The position numbers and the translations under genes were made by a program. Below the pieces are notes generated by a model. That model saw only the letters and a program-made list of their open reading frames with translations. It had not been told where the DNA came from and made no database searches. A stretch of 64,000 bases of DNA, taken from positions 333,654,504-333,718,503 of the forward strand of contig OX422211.1 in assembly GCA_949130495.1 (NCBI GenBank), in the 5' to 3' direction. The stretch is from Sambucus nigra (Eukaryota > Streptophyta > Magnoliopsida > Dipsacales > Adoxaceae). Shown here piece by piece: positions 1 to 13,242 of the stretch; the first letter of the stretch is position 1; every line of letters starts with the position of its first letter.

Positions 1-64
1 AAATTACCGCCGTACTCTCAACCCAGGACATCCGCGGCTGTGGGGTCAGTTCCTACGAGTTACG
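1..64. repeat. Partial monomer at the left window edge
   Basis: This is the last 64 bases of a monomer cut by the window edge. It carries the rare variants 'ccgccgtactctcaaccc' and 'aggacatccgcggctgtgg'. The same combination occurs just before 4063 and 7059, so the monomer before block A is the same type that ends blocks A and B. The array therefore continues to the left in the same family. Confidence 0.9.
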
Positions 65-3000
65 TTGGTCCCGTGGGAGGTGTTGGTGCTACCCACAGGG
101 CCGCTCAGGGGCTGTTTCGAGTTTTCACCCTCTAATGCCATGTTTTCAACCCTAAGTGTAGAAATAAGCAAATTACCGTTCTACTCTCAAACCGGGACAC
201 CCACGGCTGCGGGGTCAGTTCCTACGAGTTACGTTGGTCCCGTGGGAGGTGTTGGTGCCACCCACTGGGCCGTTTGGGGGCTGTTTCGAGTTTTCACCCT
301 CTAACGCCATGTTTTCAAGCCTAAGTGTAGAAATAAGCAAATTACCGTCGTACTGTTAAACCGGGACACCTGCGGCTGTCGGGTCAGTTCCTACGAGTTA
401 CGTTGGTCCCGTGGGAGGTGTTGGTGCCACCCACGGGGCCGTTCGGGGGCTGTTTCGAGTTTTCACCCTCTAACGCCATGTTTTCAAGCCTAAGTGTAGA
501 AATAAGCAAATTACCGTCGTACTCTCAAACCGGAACACCCGCGGTTGCGGGGTCAGTTCCTACGAGTTACGTTGGTCCCGAGGGAGGTGTTGGTGCTACC
601 CACGGGGCCGTTCGGGGGCTGTTTCGAGTTTTCACCCTCTAACGCCATGTTTTCAAGCCTAACTGTAGAAATAAGCAAATTACCGTCGTACTCTCAAATC
701 GGGACACCCGCGGCTGCGGGGTCAGTTCCTATGAGTTACGTTGGTCCCGTGGGAGGTGTTGGTGCCACCCACGGGCCGGTTTCGAGTTTTCACCCTCTAA
801 CGCCATGTTTTCAAGCCTAAGTGTCGAAATAAGAAAATTACAGTCGTACTCTCAAACCGGGACACCCGCGGCTGCGGGGTCAGTTCCTACGAGTTACGTT
901 GGTCCCGTGGGAGGTGTTGGTGCCACCCACGGGGCTGTTCGGGGGCTGTTTCGAGTTTTCACCCTCTAACGCCGTGTTTTCAAGCCTAAGTGTAGAAATA
1001 AGCAAATTATCGTCGTACTCTCAAACCGGGACACCCGCGGCTGCGGGGTCAGTTCCTACGAGTTACGTTGGTCCCGTGCGAGGTGTTGGTTCCACCCACG
1101 GGGCCGTTCGAGGGCTGTTTCGAGTTTTCACCCTCTAACGCCATGTTTTCAAGCCTAAGTGTAGAAATAAGCAAATTACCGTCGTACTCTCAAATCGGGA
1201 CACCCGCGGGTGCGAGGTCAGTTCCAACGAGTTACGTTGGTGCCGTGGAGGTGTTGGTGCCACCCACGGGGCCGTTCGGGGGCTGTTTCGAGTTTTCACC
1301 CTCTAACGCCATGTTTTCAAGCCTAAGTGTAGAAATAAGCAAATTACCGTCGTACTCTCAAACCGAGACACCCGCAGCTGCGGGGTCAGTTCCTGCGAGT
1401 TACGTTGGTCCCGTGGGAGGTGTTGGTGCCACCCACGGGGCCGTTCGGGGGCTATTTCGAGTTTTCACCCTCTAACGCCATGTTTTCAAGCCTAGGTGTA
1501 GAAATAACCAAATTACCGTCGTACTCTCAAACCGGGACACCCGCGGCTGCGGGGTCAGTTCCTACGAGTTACGTTGGTCCCGTGGGAGGTGTTGGTGCCA
1601 CCCACGGGGCCGTTCGGGGGCTGTTTCGAGTATTCACCCTCTAACGCCGTGTTTTCAAGACTATGTGTAGAAATAAGCAAATTACCGTCGTACTCTCAAA
1701 CCGAGACACCCGCGGCTGCGGGGTCAGTTCCTACGAGTTACGTTGGTCCCGTGGGACGTGTTGGTGCCCTCCATGGGGCCGTTCGGGGTTGTTTCGAGTT
1801 TTCACCCTCTAACGCCATGTTTTCAAGCCTAAGTGTAGAAATAAGCAAATTACCGTCGTACTCTCAAACCGGGACACCCGCAGTTGCGGGGTCAGTTCCT
1901 ACGAGTTACGTTGGTCCCGTGGGAGGTGTTGGTGCCACCCACGGGGACGTTCGGGGCTGTTTCGAGTTTTCACCCTCTAACGCCATGTTTTCAAGCCTAA
2001 GTGTAGAAATAAGCAAATTACCGTCGTACTCTCAAACCGGGACACCCGCGGCTGCGGGGTCAGTTCCTATGAGTTACGTTGGTCCTGTGGGAGGTGTTTG
2101 TGCCACCCACGGGGCTGTTTTGAGTTTTCACCCTCTAACGCCATGTTTTTAAGCCTTAGTGTAGAAATAAGAAAATTACCGTCGTACTCTCAAACCGGGA
2201 CACCCGCGGCTGCGGGGTCAATTCCTATGAGTTACGTTGGTCCCGTGGGAGGTGTTGGTGCCACCCACGGGGCTGTTTCGAGTTTTCACCCTCGAACGCC
2301 ACGTTTTCAATCCTAAGTGTAGAAATAAGCAAATTATCATCGTACTCTCAAACCGGGACACCCGCGGCTGCGGGGTCAGTTCCTACGAGTTACGTTGGTC
2401 CCGTGGGAGGTGTTGGTGCCACCCACGGGGCCGTTCGGGTGCTGTTTCGAGTATTCACCCTCTAACGCCGTGTTTTCAAGCCTAAGTGTAGAAAATAAGC
2501 AAATTACCGTCGTACTCTCAAACCGAGACACCCGCGGCTGCGGGGTCAGTTCTTACGAGTTACGTTGGTCCCGTGGGACGTGTTGGTGCCCTCCACGGGG
2601 CCGTTCGGGGGTTGTTTCGAGTTTTCACCCTCTAACGCCATGTTTTCAAGCCTAAGTGTAGAAATAAGCAAATTACCGTCGTACTCTCAAACCGGGACAC
2701 CCGCAGTTGCGGGGTCAGTTCCTACGAGTTACGTTGGTCCCGTGGGAGGTGTTGGTGCCACCCACAGGGCCGTTCGGGGCTGTTTCGAGTTTTCACCCTC
2801 TAACGCCATGTTTTCAAGCCTAAGTGTAGAAATAAGCAAATTACCGTCGTACTCTCAAACCGGGACACCCGCGGCTGCGGGGTCAATTCCTATGAGTTAC
2901 GTTGGTCCCGTGGGAGGTGTTGGTGCCACCCACGGGGCTGTTTCGAGTTTTCACCCTCTAACGCCACGTTTTCAATCCTAAGTGTAGAAATAAGCAAATT

Positions 3001-4062
3001 ACCATCGTACTCTCAAACCGGGACACCTGCAGCTGCGGGGTCAGTTCCTAAGAGTTACGTTGGTCCCGTGGGATGTGTTGGTGCCACCCACGGGGCCATT
3101 CGGGGGTTGTTTCGAGTTTTCACCCTCTAACGCCATGTTTTCAAGCCTAAGTGGCAATATAAGGAAATTACCGTCGTACTCTCAAAACAGGACACCCGCG
3201 GTTGCGGGGTCAGTTCCTACGAGTTACGTTGGTCCCGTGGGAGGTGTTGGTGCCACCCACAGGGCCGTTCGGGGGCTGATTCGAGTTTGCACCCTCCAAC
3301 GCCATGTTTTCAAGCCTAAGTGTAGAAATAAGCAAATTACCGTCGTACTCTCAAACTGGGACACCCGTGGCTACGGGGTCAGTTCCTACGAGTTACGTTG
3401 GTCCCGTGGGAGGTGTTGGTGCCACCCACGGGGCCGTTCGGGGGCTGTTTCGAGTTTTCACCCTCTAATGCCATGTTTTCAAGCCTAAGTGTAGAAATAA
3501 TCAAATTACCGTCATACTCTCAAACCGGGACACCCGCGGCTGCGGGGTCAGTTCCTATGAGTTACGTTGGTCCCGTGGGAGGTGTTGGTGCCACCCACGG
3601 GGTTGTTTCGAGTTTTCACCCTCTAACGCCATGTTTTCAAGCCTAAGTGTAGAAATAAGCAAATTACCGTCGTACTCTCAACCCAGGACATCCGCGGCTG
3701 CGGGGTCAGTTCCTACGAGTTACGTTGGTCCCGTGGGAGGTGTTGTTGCCACCCACAGGGCCGCTCAGGGGTTGTTTCGGGTTTTCACCCTCTAACGCCA
3801 TGTTTTCAAGCCTAAGTGTAGAAATAAGCAAATTACCGTCGTACTCTCAAACTGGGACACTCGTGGCTGCGGGGTCAGTTCCTACGAGTTACGTTGGTCC
3901 CGTGGGAGGTGTTGGTGCCACCCACGGGGCCGTTCGGGGGCTGTTTCGAGTTTTTACCCTCTAACGCCTTGTTTTCAAGCCTAAGTGTAGAAATATGCAA
4001 ATTACCGCCGTACTCTCAACCCAGGACATCCGCGGCTGTGGGGTCAGTTCCTACGAGTTACG
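65..4062. repeat. HOR block A, 24 monomers, 3998 bp
   Basis: Monomer starts run 65, 234, 403, 572, 741, 899, 1068, 1237, 1405, 1574, 1743, 1911, 2079, 2237, 2395, 2565, 2734, 2902, 3060, 3229, 3398, 3567, 3725 and 3894. Markers are 'ccgctcaggggctg' with 'ctaatgcc' in the first monomer, 'cccactgggccgtttgg' in the second, 'tactgttaaacc' in the third, 'gtgcgaggtgttggttcc' in the 1068 monomer and 'gtgccgtggaggtg' in the 1237 monomer. The same markers recur in the same order from 4063 and from 7059. Compared with block B, A contains two extra segments: about 337 bp (the 1574 and 1743 monomers) and about 665 bp (four monomers between about 2237 and 2902). Confidence 0.92.
1371..1384. repeat. Perfect 14-bp palindrome variant of the GC hairpin
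   Basis: The common hairpin cccgcggctgcggg has five Watson-Crick pairs and one G-T. In this monomer it reads cccgcagctgcggg, which is its own reverse complement. A second frequent variant, cccgcagttgcggg, has six paired bases around a 2-base loop and marks one monomer of the tetramer (for example near 1870, 2703, 31190 and 58580). The variants are useful as monomer-class markers; no function is implied. Confidence 0.8.
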
Positions 4063-7058
4063 TTGGTCCCGTGGGAGGTGTTGGTGCTACCCACAGGGCC
4101 GCTCAGGGGCTGTTTCGAGTTTTCACCCTCTAATGCCATTTTTTCAACCCTAAGTGTAGAAATAAGCAAATTACCGTTGTACTCTCAAACCGGGACACCC
4201 GCGGCTGCGGGGTCAGTTCCTACGAGTTACGTTGGTAACGTGGGAGGTGTTGGTGCCACCCACTGGGCCGTTTGGGGGCTGTTTCGAGTTTTCACCCTCT
4301 AACGCCATGTTTTCAAGCCTAAGTGTAGAAATAAGCAAATTACCGTCGTACTGTTAAACCGGGACACCTGCGGCTGTCGGGTCAGTTCCTACGAGTTACG
4401 TTGGTCCCGTGGGAGGTGTTGGTGCCACCCACGGGGCCGTTCGGGGGCTGTTTCGAGTTTTCACCCTCTAACGCCATGTTTTCAAGCCTAAGTGTAGAAA
4501 TAAGCAAATTACCGTCGTACTCTCAAACCGGAACACCCGCGGTTGCGGGGTCAGTTCCTACGAGGTACGTTGGTCCCGAGGGAGGTGTTGGTGCTACCCA
4601 CGGGGCCGTTCGGGGGCTGTTTCGAGTTTTCACCCTCTAACGCCATGTTTTCAAGCCTAACTGTAGAAATAAGCAAATTACCGTCGTACTCTCAAATCGG
4701 GACACCCGCGGCTGCGGGGTCAGTTCCTATGAGTTACGTTGGTCCCGTGGGAGGTGTTGGTGCCACCCACGGGCCGGTTTCGAGTTTTCAACCTCTAACG
4801 CCATGTTTTCAAGCCTAAGTGTCGAAATAAGAAAATTACAGTCGTACTCTCAAACCGGGACACCCGCGGCTGCGGGGTCAGTTCCTACGAGTTACGTTGG
4901 TCCCGTGGGAGGTGTTGGTGCCACCCACGGGGCTGTTCGGGGGCTGTTTCGAGTTTTCACCCTCTAACGCCGTGTTTTCAAGCCTAAGTGTAGAAATAAG
5001 CAAATTATCGTCGTACTCTCAAACCGGGACACCCGCGGCTGCGGGGTCAGTTCCTACGAGTTACGTTGGTCCCGTGCGAGGTGTTGGTTCCACCCACGGG
5101 GCCGTTCGAGGGCTGTTTCGAGTTTTCACCCTCTAACGCCATGTTTTCAAGCCTAAGTGTAGAAATAAGCAAATTACCGTCGTACTCTCAAATCGGGACA
5201 CCCGCGGGTGCGAGGTCAGTTCCAACGAGTTACGTTGGTGCCGTGGAGGTGTTGGTGCCACCCACGGGGCCGTTCGGGGGCTGTTTCGAGTTTTCACCCT
5301 CTAACGCCATGTTTTCAAGCCTAAGTGTAGAAATAAGCAAATTACCGTCGTACTCTCAAACCGAGACACCCGCAGCTGCGGGGTCAGTTCCTGCGAGATA
5401 CGTTGGTCCCGTGGGAGGTGTTGGTGCCACCCACGGGGCCGTTCGGGGGCTATTTCGAGTTTTCACCCTCTAACGCCATGTTTTCAAGCCTAAGTGTAGA
5501 AATAACCAAATTACCGTCGTACTCTCAAACCGGGACACCCGCGGCTGCGGGGTCAGTTCCTACGAGTTACGTTGGTCCCGTGGGAGGTGTTGGTGCCACC
5601 CACGGGGACGTTCGGGGCTGTTTCGAGTTTTCACCCTCTAACGCCATGTTTTCAAGCCTAAGTGTAGAAATAAGCAAATTACCGTCGTACTCTCAAACCG
5701 GGACACCCGCGGCTGCGGGGTCAGTTCCTATGAGTTACGTTGGTCCTGTGGGAGGTGTTTGTGCCACCCACGGGGCTGTTTTGAGTTTTCACCCTCTAAC
5801 GCCATGTTTTTAAGCCTTAGTGTAGAAATAAGAAAATTACCGTCGTACTCTCAAACCGGGACACCCGCGGCTGCGGGGTCAATTCCTATGAGTTACGTTG
5901 GTCCCGTGGGAGGTGTTGGTGCCACCCACGGGGCTGTTTCGAGTTTTCACCCTCTAACGCCACGTTTTCAATCCTAAGTGTAGAAATAAGCAAATTACCA
6001 TCGTACTCTCAAACCGGGACACCTGCAGCTGCGGGGTCAGTTCCTAAGAGTTACGTTGGTCCCGTGGGATGTGTTGGTGCCACCCACGGGGCCATTCGGG
6101 GGTTGTTTCGAGTTTTCACCCTCTAACGCCATGTTTTCAAGCCTAAGTGGCAATATAAGGAAATTACCGTCGTACTCTCAAAACAGGACACCCGCGGTTG
6201 CGGGGTCAGTTCCTACGAGTTACGTTGGTCCCGTGGGAGGTGTTGGTGCCACCCACAGGGCCGTTCGGGGGCTGATTCGAGTTTGCACCCTCCAACGCCA
6301 TGTTTTCAAGCCTAAGTGTAGAAATAAGCAAATTACCGTCGTACTCTCAAACTGGGACACCCGTGGCTACGGGGTCAGTTCCTACGAGTTACGTTGGTCC
6401 CGTGGGAGGTGTTGGTGCCACCCACGGGGCCGTTCGGGGGCTGTTTCGAGTTTTCACCCTCTAACGCCATGTTTTCAAGCCTAAGTGTAGAAATAATCAA
6501 ATTACCGTCATACTCTCAAACCGGGACACCCGCGGCTGCGGGGTCAGTTCCTATGAGTTACGTTGGTCCCGTGGGAGGTGTTGGTGCCACCCACGGGGTT
6601 GTTTCGAGTTTTCACCCTCTAACGCCATGTTTTCAAGCCTAAGTGTAGAAATAAGAAAATTACCGTCGTACTCTCAACCCAGGACATCCGCGGCTGCGGG
6701 GTCAGTTCCTACGAGTTACGTTGGTCCCGTGGGAGGTGTTGTTGCCACCCACAGGGCCGCTCAGGGGTTGTTTCGGGTTTTCACCCTCTAACGCCATGTT
6801 TTCAAGCCTAAGTGTAGAAATAAGCAAATTACCGTCGTACTCTCAAACTGGGACACTCGTGGCTGCGGGGTCAGTTCCTACGAGTTACGTTGGTCCCGTG
6901 GGAGGTGTTGGTGCCACCCACGGGGCCGTTCGGGGGCTGTTTCGAGTTTTTACCCTCTAACGCCTTGTTTTCAAGCCTAAGTGTAGAAATATGCAAATTA
7001 CCGCCGTACTCTCAACCCAGGACATCCGCGGCTGTGGGGTCAGTTCCTACGAGTTACG
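4063..7058. repeat. HOR block B, 18 monomers, 2996 bp
   Basis: This repeats block A at +3998 up to about 5572 and then skips. The monomer at 5572 matches the one at 1911, and the sequence from about 5898 matches that from about 2902. B therefore equals A minus 1002 bp, in two steps of about 337 bp (a dimer) and about 665 bp (a tetramer). Private changes include 'ttggtaacgtggg' at 4232, 'gaggtacgttgg' near 4563 and 'ttcaacctc' near 4788. The two junctions fall inside monomers that match on both sides, as unequal exchange in register would give. The direction, loss in B or gain in A, cannot be told from the window alone. Confidence 0.9.
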
Positions 7059-9072
7059 TTGGTCCCGTGGGAGGTGTTGGTGCTACCCACAGGGCCGCTC
7101 AGGGGCTGTTTCGAGTTTTCACCCTCTAATGCCATGTTTTCAACCCTAAGTGTAGAAATAAGCAAATTACCGTTGTACTCTCAAACCGGGACACCCGCGG
7201 CTGCGGGGTCAGTTCCTACGAGTTATGTTGGTCCCGTGGGAGGTGTTGGTGCCACCCACTGGGCCGTTTGGGGGCTGTTTCGAGTTTTCACCCTCTAACG
7301 CCATGTTTTCAAGCCTAAGTGTAGAAATAAGCAAATTACCGTCGTACTGTTAAACCGGGACACCTGCGGCTGTCGGGTCAGTTCCTACGAGTTACGTTGG
7401 TCCCGTGGGAGGTGTTGGTGCCACCCACGGGGCCGTTCGGGGGCTGTTTCGAGTTTTCACCCTCTAACGCCATGTTTTCAAGCCTAAGTGTAGAAATAAG
7501 CAAATTACCGTCGTACTCTCAAACCGGAACACCCGCGGTTGCGGGGTCAGTTCCTACGAGTTACGTTGGTCCCGAGGGAGGTGTTGGTGCTACCCACGGG
7601 GCCGTTCGGGGGCTGTTTCGAGTTTTCACCCTCTAACGCCATGTTTTCAAGCCTAACTGTAGAAATAAGCAAATTACCGTCGTACTCTCAAATCGGGACA
7701 CCCGCGGCTGCGGGGTCAGTTCCTATGAGTTACGTTGGTCCCGTGGGAGGTGTTGGTGCCACCCACGGGCCGGTTTCGAGTTTTCACCCTCTAACGCCAT
7801 GTTTTCAAGCCTAAGTGTCGAAATAAGAAAATTACAGTCGTACTCTCAAACCGGGACACCCGCGGCTGCGGGGTCAGTTCCTACGAGTTACGTTGGTCCC
7901 GTGGGAGGTGTTGGTGCCACCCACGGGGCTGTTCGGGGGCTGTTTCGAGTTTTCACCCTCTAACGCCGTGTTTTCAAGCCTAAGTGTAGAAATAAGCAAA
8001 TTATCGTCGTACTCTCAAACCGGGACACCCGCGGCTGCGGGGTCAGTTCCTACGAGTTACGTTGGTCCCGTGCGAGGTGTTGGTTCCACCCACGGGGCCG
8101 TTCGAGGGCTGTTTCGAGTTTTCACCCTCTAACGCCATGTTTTCAAGCCTAAGTGTAGAAATAAGCAAATTACCGTCGTACTCTCAAATCGGGACACCCG
8201 CGGGTGCGAGGTCAGTTCCAACGAGTTACGTTGGTGCCGTGGAGGTGTTGGTGCCACCCACGGGGCCGTTCGGGGGCTGTTTCGAGTTTTCACCCTCTAA
8301 CGCCATGTTTTCAAGCCTAAGTGTAGAAATAAGCAAATTACCGTCGTACTCTCAAACCGAGACACCCGCAGCTGCGGGGTCAGTTCCTGCGAGTTACGTT
8401 GGTCCCGTGGGAGGTGTTGGTGCCACCCACGGGGCCGTTCGGGGGCTATTTCGAGTTTTCACCCTCTAACGCCATGTTTTCAAGCCTAGGTGTAGAAATA
8501 ACCAAATTACCGTCGTACTCTCAAACCGGGACACCCGCGGCTGCGGGGTCAGTTCCTACGAGTTACGTTGGTCCCGTGGGAGGTGTTGGTGCCACCCACG
8601 GGGCCGTTCGGGGGCTGTTTCGAGTATTCAACCTCTAACGCCGTGTTTTCAAGACTATGTGTAGAAATAAGCAAATTACCGTCGTACTCTCAAACCGAGA
8701 CACCCGCGGCTGCGGGGTCAGTTCCTACGAGTTACGTTGGTCCCGTGGGACGTGTTGGTGCCCTCCATGGGGCCGTTCGGGGTTGTTTCGAGTTTTCACC
8801 CTCTAACGCCATGTTTTCAAGCCTAAGTGTAGAAATAAGCAAATTACCGTCGTACTCTCAAACCGGGACACCCGCAGTTGCGGGGTCAGTTCCTACGAGT
8901 TACGTTGGTCCCGTGGGAGGTGTTGGTGCCACCCACGGGGACGTTCGGGGCTGTTACGAGTTTTCACCCTCTAACGTCATGTTTTCAAGCCTAAGTGTAG
9001 AAATAAGCAAATTACCGTCGTACTCTCAAACCGGGACACCCGCGGCTGCGGGGTCAGTTCCTATGAGTTACG
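7059..9072. repeat. HOR block C, third copy of the start of block A
   Basis: This matches 65-2078 at an offset of 6994, monomer for monomer, including the dimer (8568 and 8737) that is missing from block B. It differs from A at scattered single bases, for example 'gagttatgttgg' near 7223, 'ttcaacctctaacg' near 8629 and 'gttacgagttttc' near 8954. After 9073 the order departs from A: the 158-bp monomer at A position 2237 is absent and the sequence continues with the counterpart of 2395. That point is the left edge of the 4170-bp D unit. Confidence 0.88.
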
Positions 9073-12000
9073 TTGGTCCTGTGGGAGGTGTTTGTGCCAC
9101 CCACGGGGCTGTTTTGAGTTTTCACCCTCTAACGCCATGTTTTTAAGCCTTAGTGTAGAAATAAGAAAATTACCGTCGTACTCTCAAACCGGGACACCCG
9201 CGGCTGCGGGGTCAGTTCCTACGAGTTACGTTGGTCCCGTGGGAGGTGTTGGTGCCACCCATGGGGCCGTTCGGGTGATGTTTCGAGTATTCACCCTCTA
9301 ACGCCGTGTTTTCAAGCCTAAGTGTAGAAAATAAGCAAATTACCGCCGTACTCTCAAACCGAGACACCCGCGGCTGCGGGGTCAGTTCCTACGAGTTACG
9401 TTGGTCCCGTGGGACGTGTTGGTGCCCTCCACGGGGCCGTGCGGGGGTTGTTTCGAGTTTTCACCCTCTAACGCCATGTTTTCAAGCCTAAGTGTAGAAA
9501 TAAGCAAATTACCGACGTACTCTTAAACCGGGACACCCGCAGTTGCGGGGTCAGTTCCTACGAGTTACGTTGGTCCCGTGGGAGGTGTTGGTGCCACCCA
9601 CGGGGCCGTTCGGGGCTGTTTCGAGTTTTCACCCTCTAACGCCATGTTTTCAAGCCTAAGTGTAGAAATAACCAAATTACCGTCGTACTCTCAAACCGGG
9701 ACACCCGCGGCTGCGGGGTCAGTTCCTATGAGTTACGTTGGTCCCGTGGGAGGTGTTGGTGCCACCCACGGGGCTGTTTCGAGTTTTCACCCTCTAACGC
9801 CACGTTTTCAATCCTAAGTGTAGAAATAAGAAAATTACCATAGTACTCTCAAACCGGGACACCTGCAGCTGCAGGGTCAGTTCGTAAGAGTTACGTTGGT
9901 CCCGTGGGAGGTGTTGGTGCCACCCACGGGGCCATTCGGGGGCTGTTTCGAGTTTTCACCCTCTAACGCCATGTTTTCAAGCCTAAGTGGCAATATAAGG
10001 AAATTACCGTCGTACTCTCAAAACAGGACACCCGCGGTTGCAGGGTCAGTTCCTACGAGTTACGTTGGTCCCGTGGGAGGTGTTGGTGCCACCCACGGGG
10101 CCGTTCGGGGGCTGATTCGAGTTTGCACCCTCTAACGCCATGTTTTCAAGCCTAAGTGTAGAAATAAGCAAATTACCGTCGTACTCTCAAACCGGGACAC
10201 CCGCGGCTGCGGGGTCAGTTCCTATGAGTTACGTTGGTCCCGTGGGAGGTGTTGGTGCCACCCACGGGGTTGTTTCGAGTTCTCACCCTCTAACGCCATG
10301 TTTTCAAGCCTAAGTGTAGAAATAAGCAAATTACCGTCGTACTCTCAACCCAGGACATCCGCGGCTGCGGGGTCAGTTCCTACGAGTTACGTTTGTCCCG
10401 TGGGAGGTGTTGTTGCCACCCACAGGGCCGCTCAGGGGTTGTTTCGGGTTTTCACCCTCTAACGCCATGTTTTCAAGCCTAAGTGTAGAAATAAGCAAAT
10501 TACCATCGTACTCTCAAACTGGGACACTCGTGGTTGCGGGGTCAGTTCCTACGAGTTACGTTGGTCCCGTGGGAGGTGTTGGTGCCACCCACGGGGCCGT
10601 TCGGGGGCTGTTTCGAGTTTTCACCCTCTAATGCCATGTTTTCAACCCTAAGTGTAGAAATAAGCAAATTACCGTTGTACTCTCAAACCGGGACACCCGC
10701 GGCTGCGGGGTCAGTTCCTACGAGTTACGTTGGTCCCGTGGGAGGTGTTGGTGCCACCCACTGGGCCGTTTGGGGGCTGTTTCGAGTTTTCACCCTCTAA
10801 CGCCATGTTTTCAAACCTAAGTGTAGAAATAAGCAAATTACCGTCGTACTCTTAAACCGGGACACCCGCGGCTGTCGGGTCAGTTCCTACGAGTTACGTT
10901 GGTCCCGTGGGAGGTGTTGGTTCCACCCACGGGGCCGTTCGGGGGCTGTGTCGAGTTTTCACCCTCTAACGCCATGTTTTCAAGCCTAAGTGTAGAAATA
11001 AGCAAATTATCGTCGTACTCTCAAACCGGGACACCCGCGGTTGAGGGGTCAGTTCCTACGAGTTACGTTGGTCCCGAGGGAGGTGTTGGTGCTACCCACG
11101 GGGCCGTTCGGGGGCTGTTTCGAGTTTTCACCCTCTAACGCAATGTTTTCAAGCCTAAGTGTAGAAATAAGAAAATTACAGTCGTACTCTCAAACCGGGA
11201 CACCCGCGGCTGCGGGGTCAGTTCCTACGAGTTACGTTGGTCCCGTGGGAGGTGTTGGTGCCACCCACGGGGCTGTTCGGGGGCTGTTTCGAGTTTTCAC
11301 CCTCTAACGCCGTGTTTTCAAGCCTAAGTGTAGAAATAAGCAAATTATCGTCGTGCTCTCAAACCGGGACACCCGCGGCTGCGGGGTCAGTTCCTACGAG
11401 TTACGTTGGTCCCGTGCGAGGTGTTGGTTCCACCCACGGGGCCGTTCGAGGGCTGTTTCGAGTTTTCACCCTCTAACGCCATGTTTTCAAGCCTAAGTGT
11501 AGAAATAAGCAAATTACCGTCGTACTCTCAAATCGGGACACCCGCGGGTGCGAGGTCAGTTCCTACGAGTTACGTTGGTCCCGTGGGAGGTGTTGGTGCC
11601 ACCCACGGGGCCGTTCAAGGGCTGTTTCGAGTTTTCACCCTCTAACGCCATGTTTTCAAGCCTAAGTGTAGAAATAAGCAAATTACCGTCGTACTCTCAA
11701 CCCGGGACACCCGCGGCTGCGGGATCAGTTCCTACGAGTTACGTTCGTCCCGTGGGAGGTGTTGGTGCCACCCACGGGGCTGTTTCGAGTTTTCACCCTC
11801 TAACGCCATGTTTTCAAGCCTAAGTGTAGAAATAAGCAAATTACAGTCGTACTCTCAACCCGGGACACCCGCGGCTGCGGGGTCAGTTCCTACGAGTTAC
11901 GTTGGTCCCGTGGGAGGTGTTGGTGCCACCCACGGGGCTGTTTCGAGTTTTCACCCTCTAACGCCATGTTTTCAAGCCTAAGTGTAGAAATAAGCAAATT

Positions 12001-13242
12001 ACCGTCGTACTCTCAACCCGGGACACCCGCGGCTGCGGGGTCAGTTCCTACGAGTTACGTTGGTCACGTGGGAGGTGTTGGTGCCACCCACGGGGCTGCT
12101 CAGAGGCTGTTTAGAGTTTTCACCCTCTAACGCCATGTTTTCGAGCCTAAGTGTAGAAATAAGTAAATTATCGTCGTACTCTAAAACCGGGACACCCGTG
12201 GCTGCGGGGTCAGTTCCTACGAGTTACGTTGCTCCCGTGGGAGGTGTAGGTGCCACCCACGGGGACGTTCGAGGGCTGTTTCGAGTTTTCACCCTCTAAC
12301 GCCATGTTTTCAAGCCTAAGTGTAGAAATAAGGAAATTACAGTCGTACTCTCAAACCGGGACCCCCGCGGCTGCGGGGTCAGTTCCTACGAGTTACGTTG
12401 GTAGCCTGGGAGGTGTTGGTGCCACCCACGGGGCCGTTCGGGGGCTGTTTCGAGTTTTCACCCTCTAACGCCATGTTTTCAAGCCTAAGTGTAGAAATAA
12501 GCAAATTACCGTCGTACTCTCAAACCGGGACCCCCGCGGCTGCGGGGTCAGTTCCTACGAGTTACGTTGGTCCCGTGGGAGGTGTTGGTACCACCCACGG
12601 GGCCGTTCGGGGGCTGTTTCGAGTTTTCACCCTCTAACGCCATGTTTTCAAGCCTAAGTGTAGAAATAAGCAAATTACCATCGTACTCTCAAACCGGGAC
12701 ACCCGCGGTTGCGGGGTCAGTTCCTACGAGTTACGTTGGTCCCGTGGGAGGTGTTGGTGCCACCCACGGGGCCGTTCGGGGGCTGTTTCGAGTTTTCACC
12801 CTCTAACGCCATGTTTTCAAGCCTAAGTGTAGAAATAAGCAAATTATCATCGTACTCTCAAACCGGGACACCCGCGGCTGCGGGGTCAGTTCCTACGAGT
12901 TACGTTGGTCCCGTGGGAGGTGCTGGTGCCACCCACGGGGCCGTTCGGGGGCAGTTTCAAGTTTTCACCCTCTAACGCCATGTTTTCAAGCCTAAGTGTA
13001 GAAATAAGCAAATTACCGTCGTAATCTCAACCCGGGACACCCGCGGCTGCGGGGTCAGTTCCTACGAGTTACGTTGGTCCCGTGGGAGGTGTTGGTGCCA
13101 CCCACGGGGCCGTTCGGGGGCTGTTTCGAGTTTTCACCCTCTAACGCCATGTTTTCAAGCCTAAGTGTAGAAATAAGCAAATTACCGTCGTACTCTCAAA
13201 CCGGGACACCCGCGGCTGCGGGGTCAGTTCCTATGAGTTACG
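9073..13242. repeat. HOR unit D, copy 1: 25 monomers, 4170 bp
   Basis: From about 8978 to 9671 the sequence is identical, as far as I can read, to 13148-13841; beyond that, scattered differences appear (for instance 'ataaccaaattaccg' at 9667 against 'ataagcaaattactg' at 13837). Monomer boundaries keep the offset of 4170 throughout. The left third is made of A-type monomers. From 11575 there are monomers not seen in A or B: two consecutive 158-bp units (11744, 11902), one with 'ttggtcacgtggg' (12060), one with 'ttgctcccgtgggaggtgta' (12229) and one with 'ttggtagcctggg' (12398). Confidence 0.92.

Noticed and set aside
1574..2152. Open reading frame of 192 codons, and about 200 similar overlapping frames of 60-140 codons
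   Set aside because: They are translations of the satellite. Each starts at the same 'ttg', 'gtg' or 'atg' point and ends at the same stop in the next monomer; they overlap their neighbours in shifted frames. Length depends only on whether a monomer is 168, 169 or 158 bp or carries another indel. No gene-like start context or codon constraint is visible.
12065..12070. CACGTG (E-box/G-box) in one monomer, repeated at 16235-16240
   Set aside because: It arises from a single base change in 'tcccgtggg' and was copied with the D unit; there is no gene nearby to regulate.
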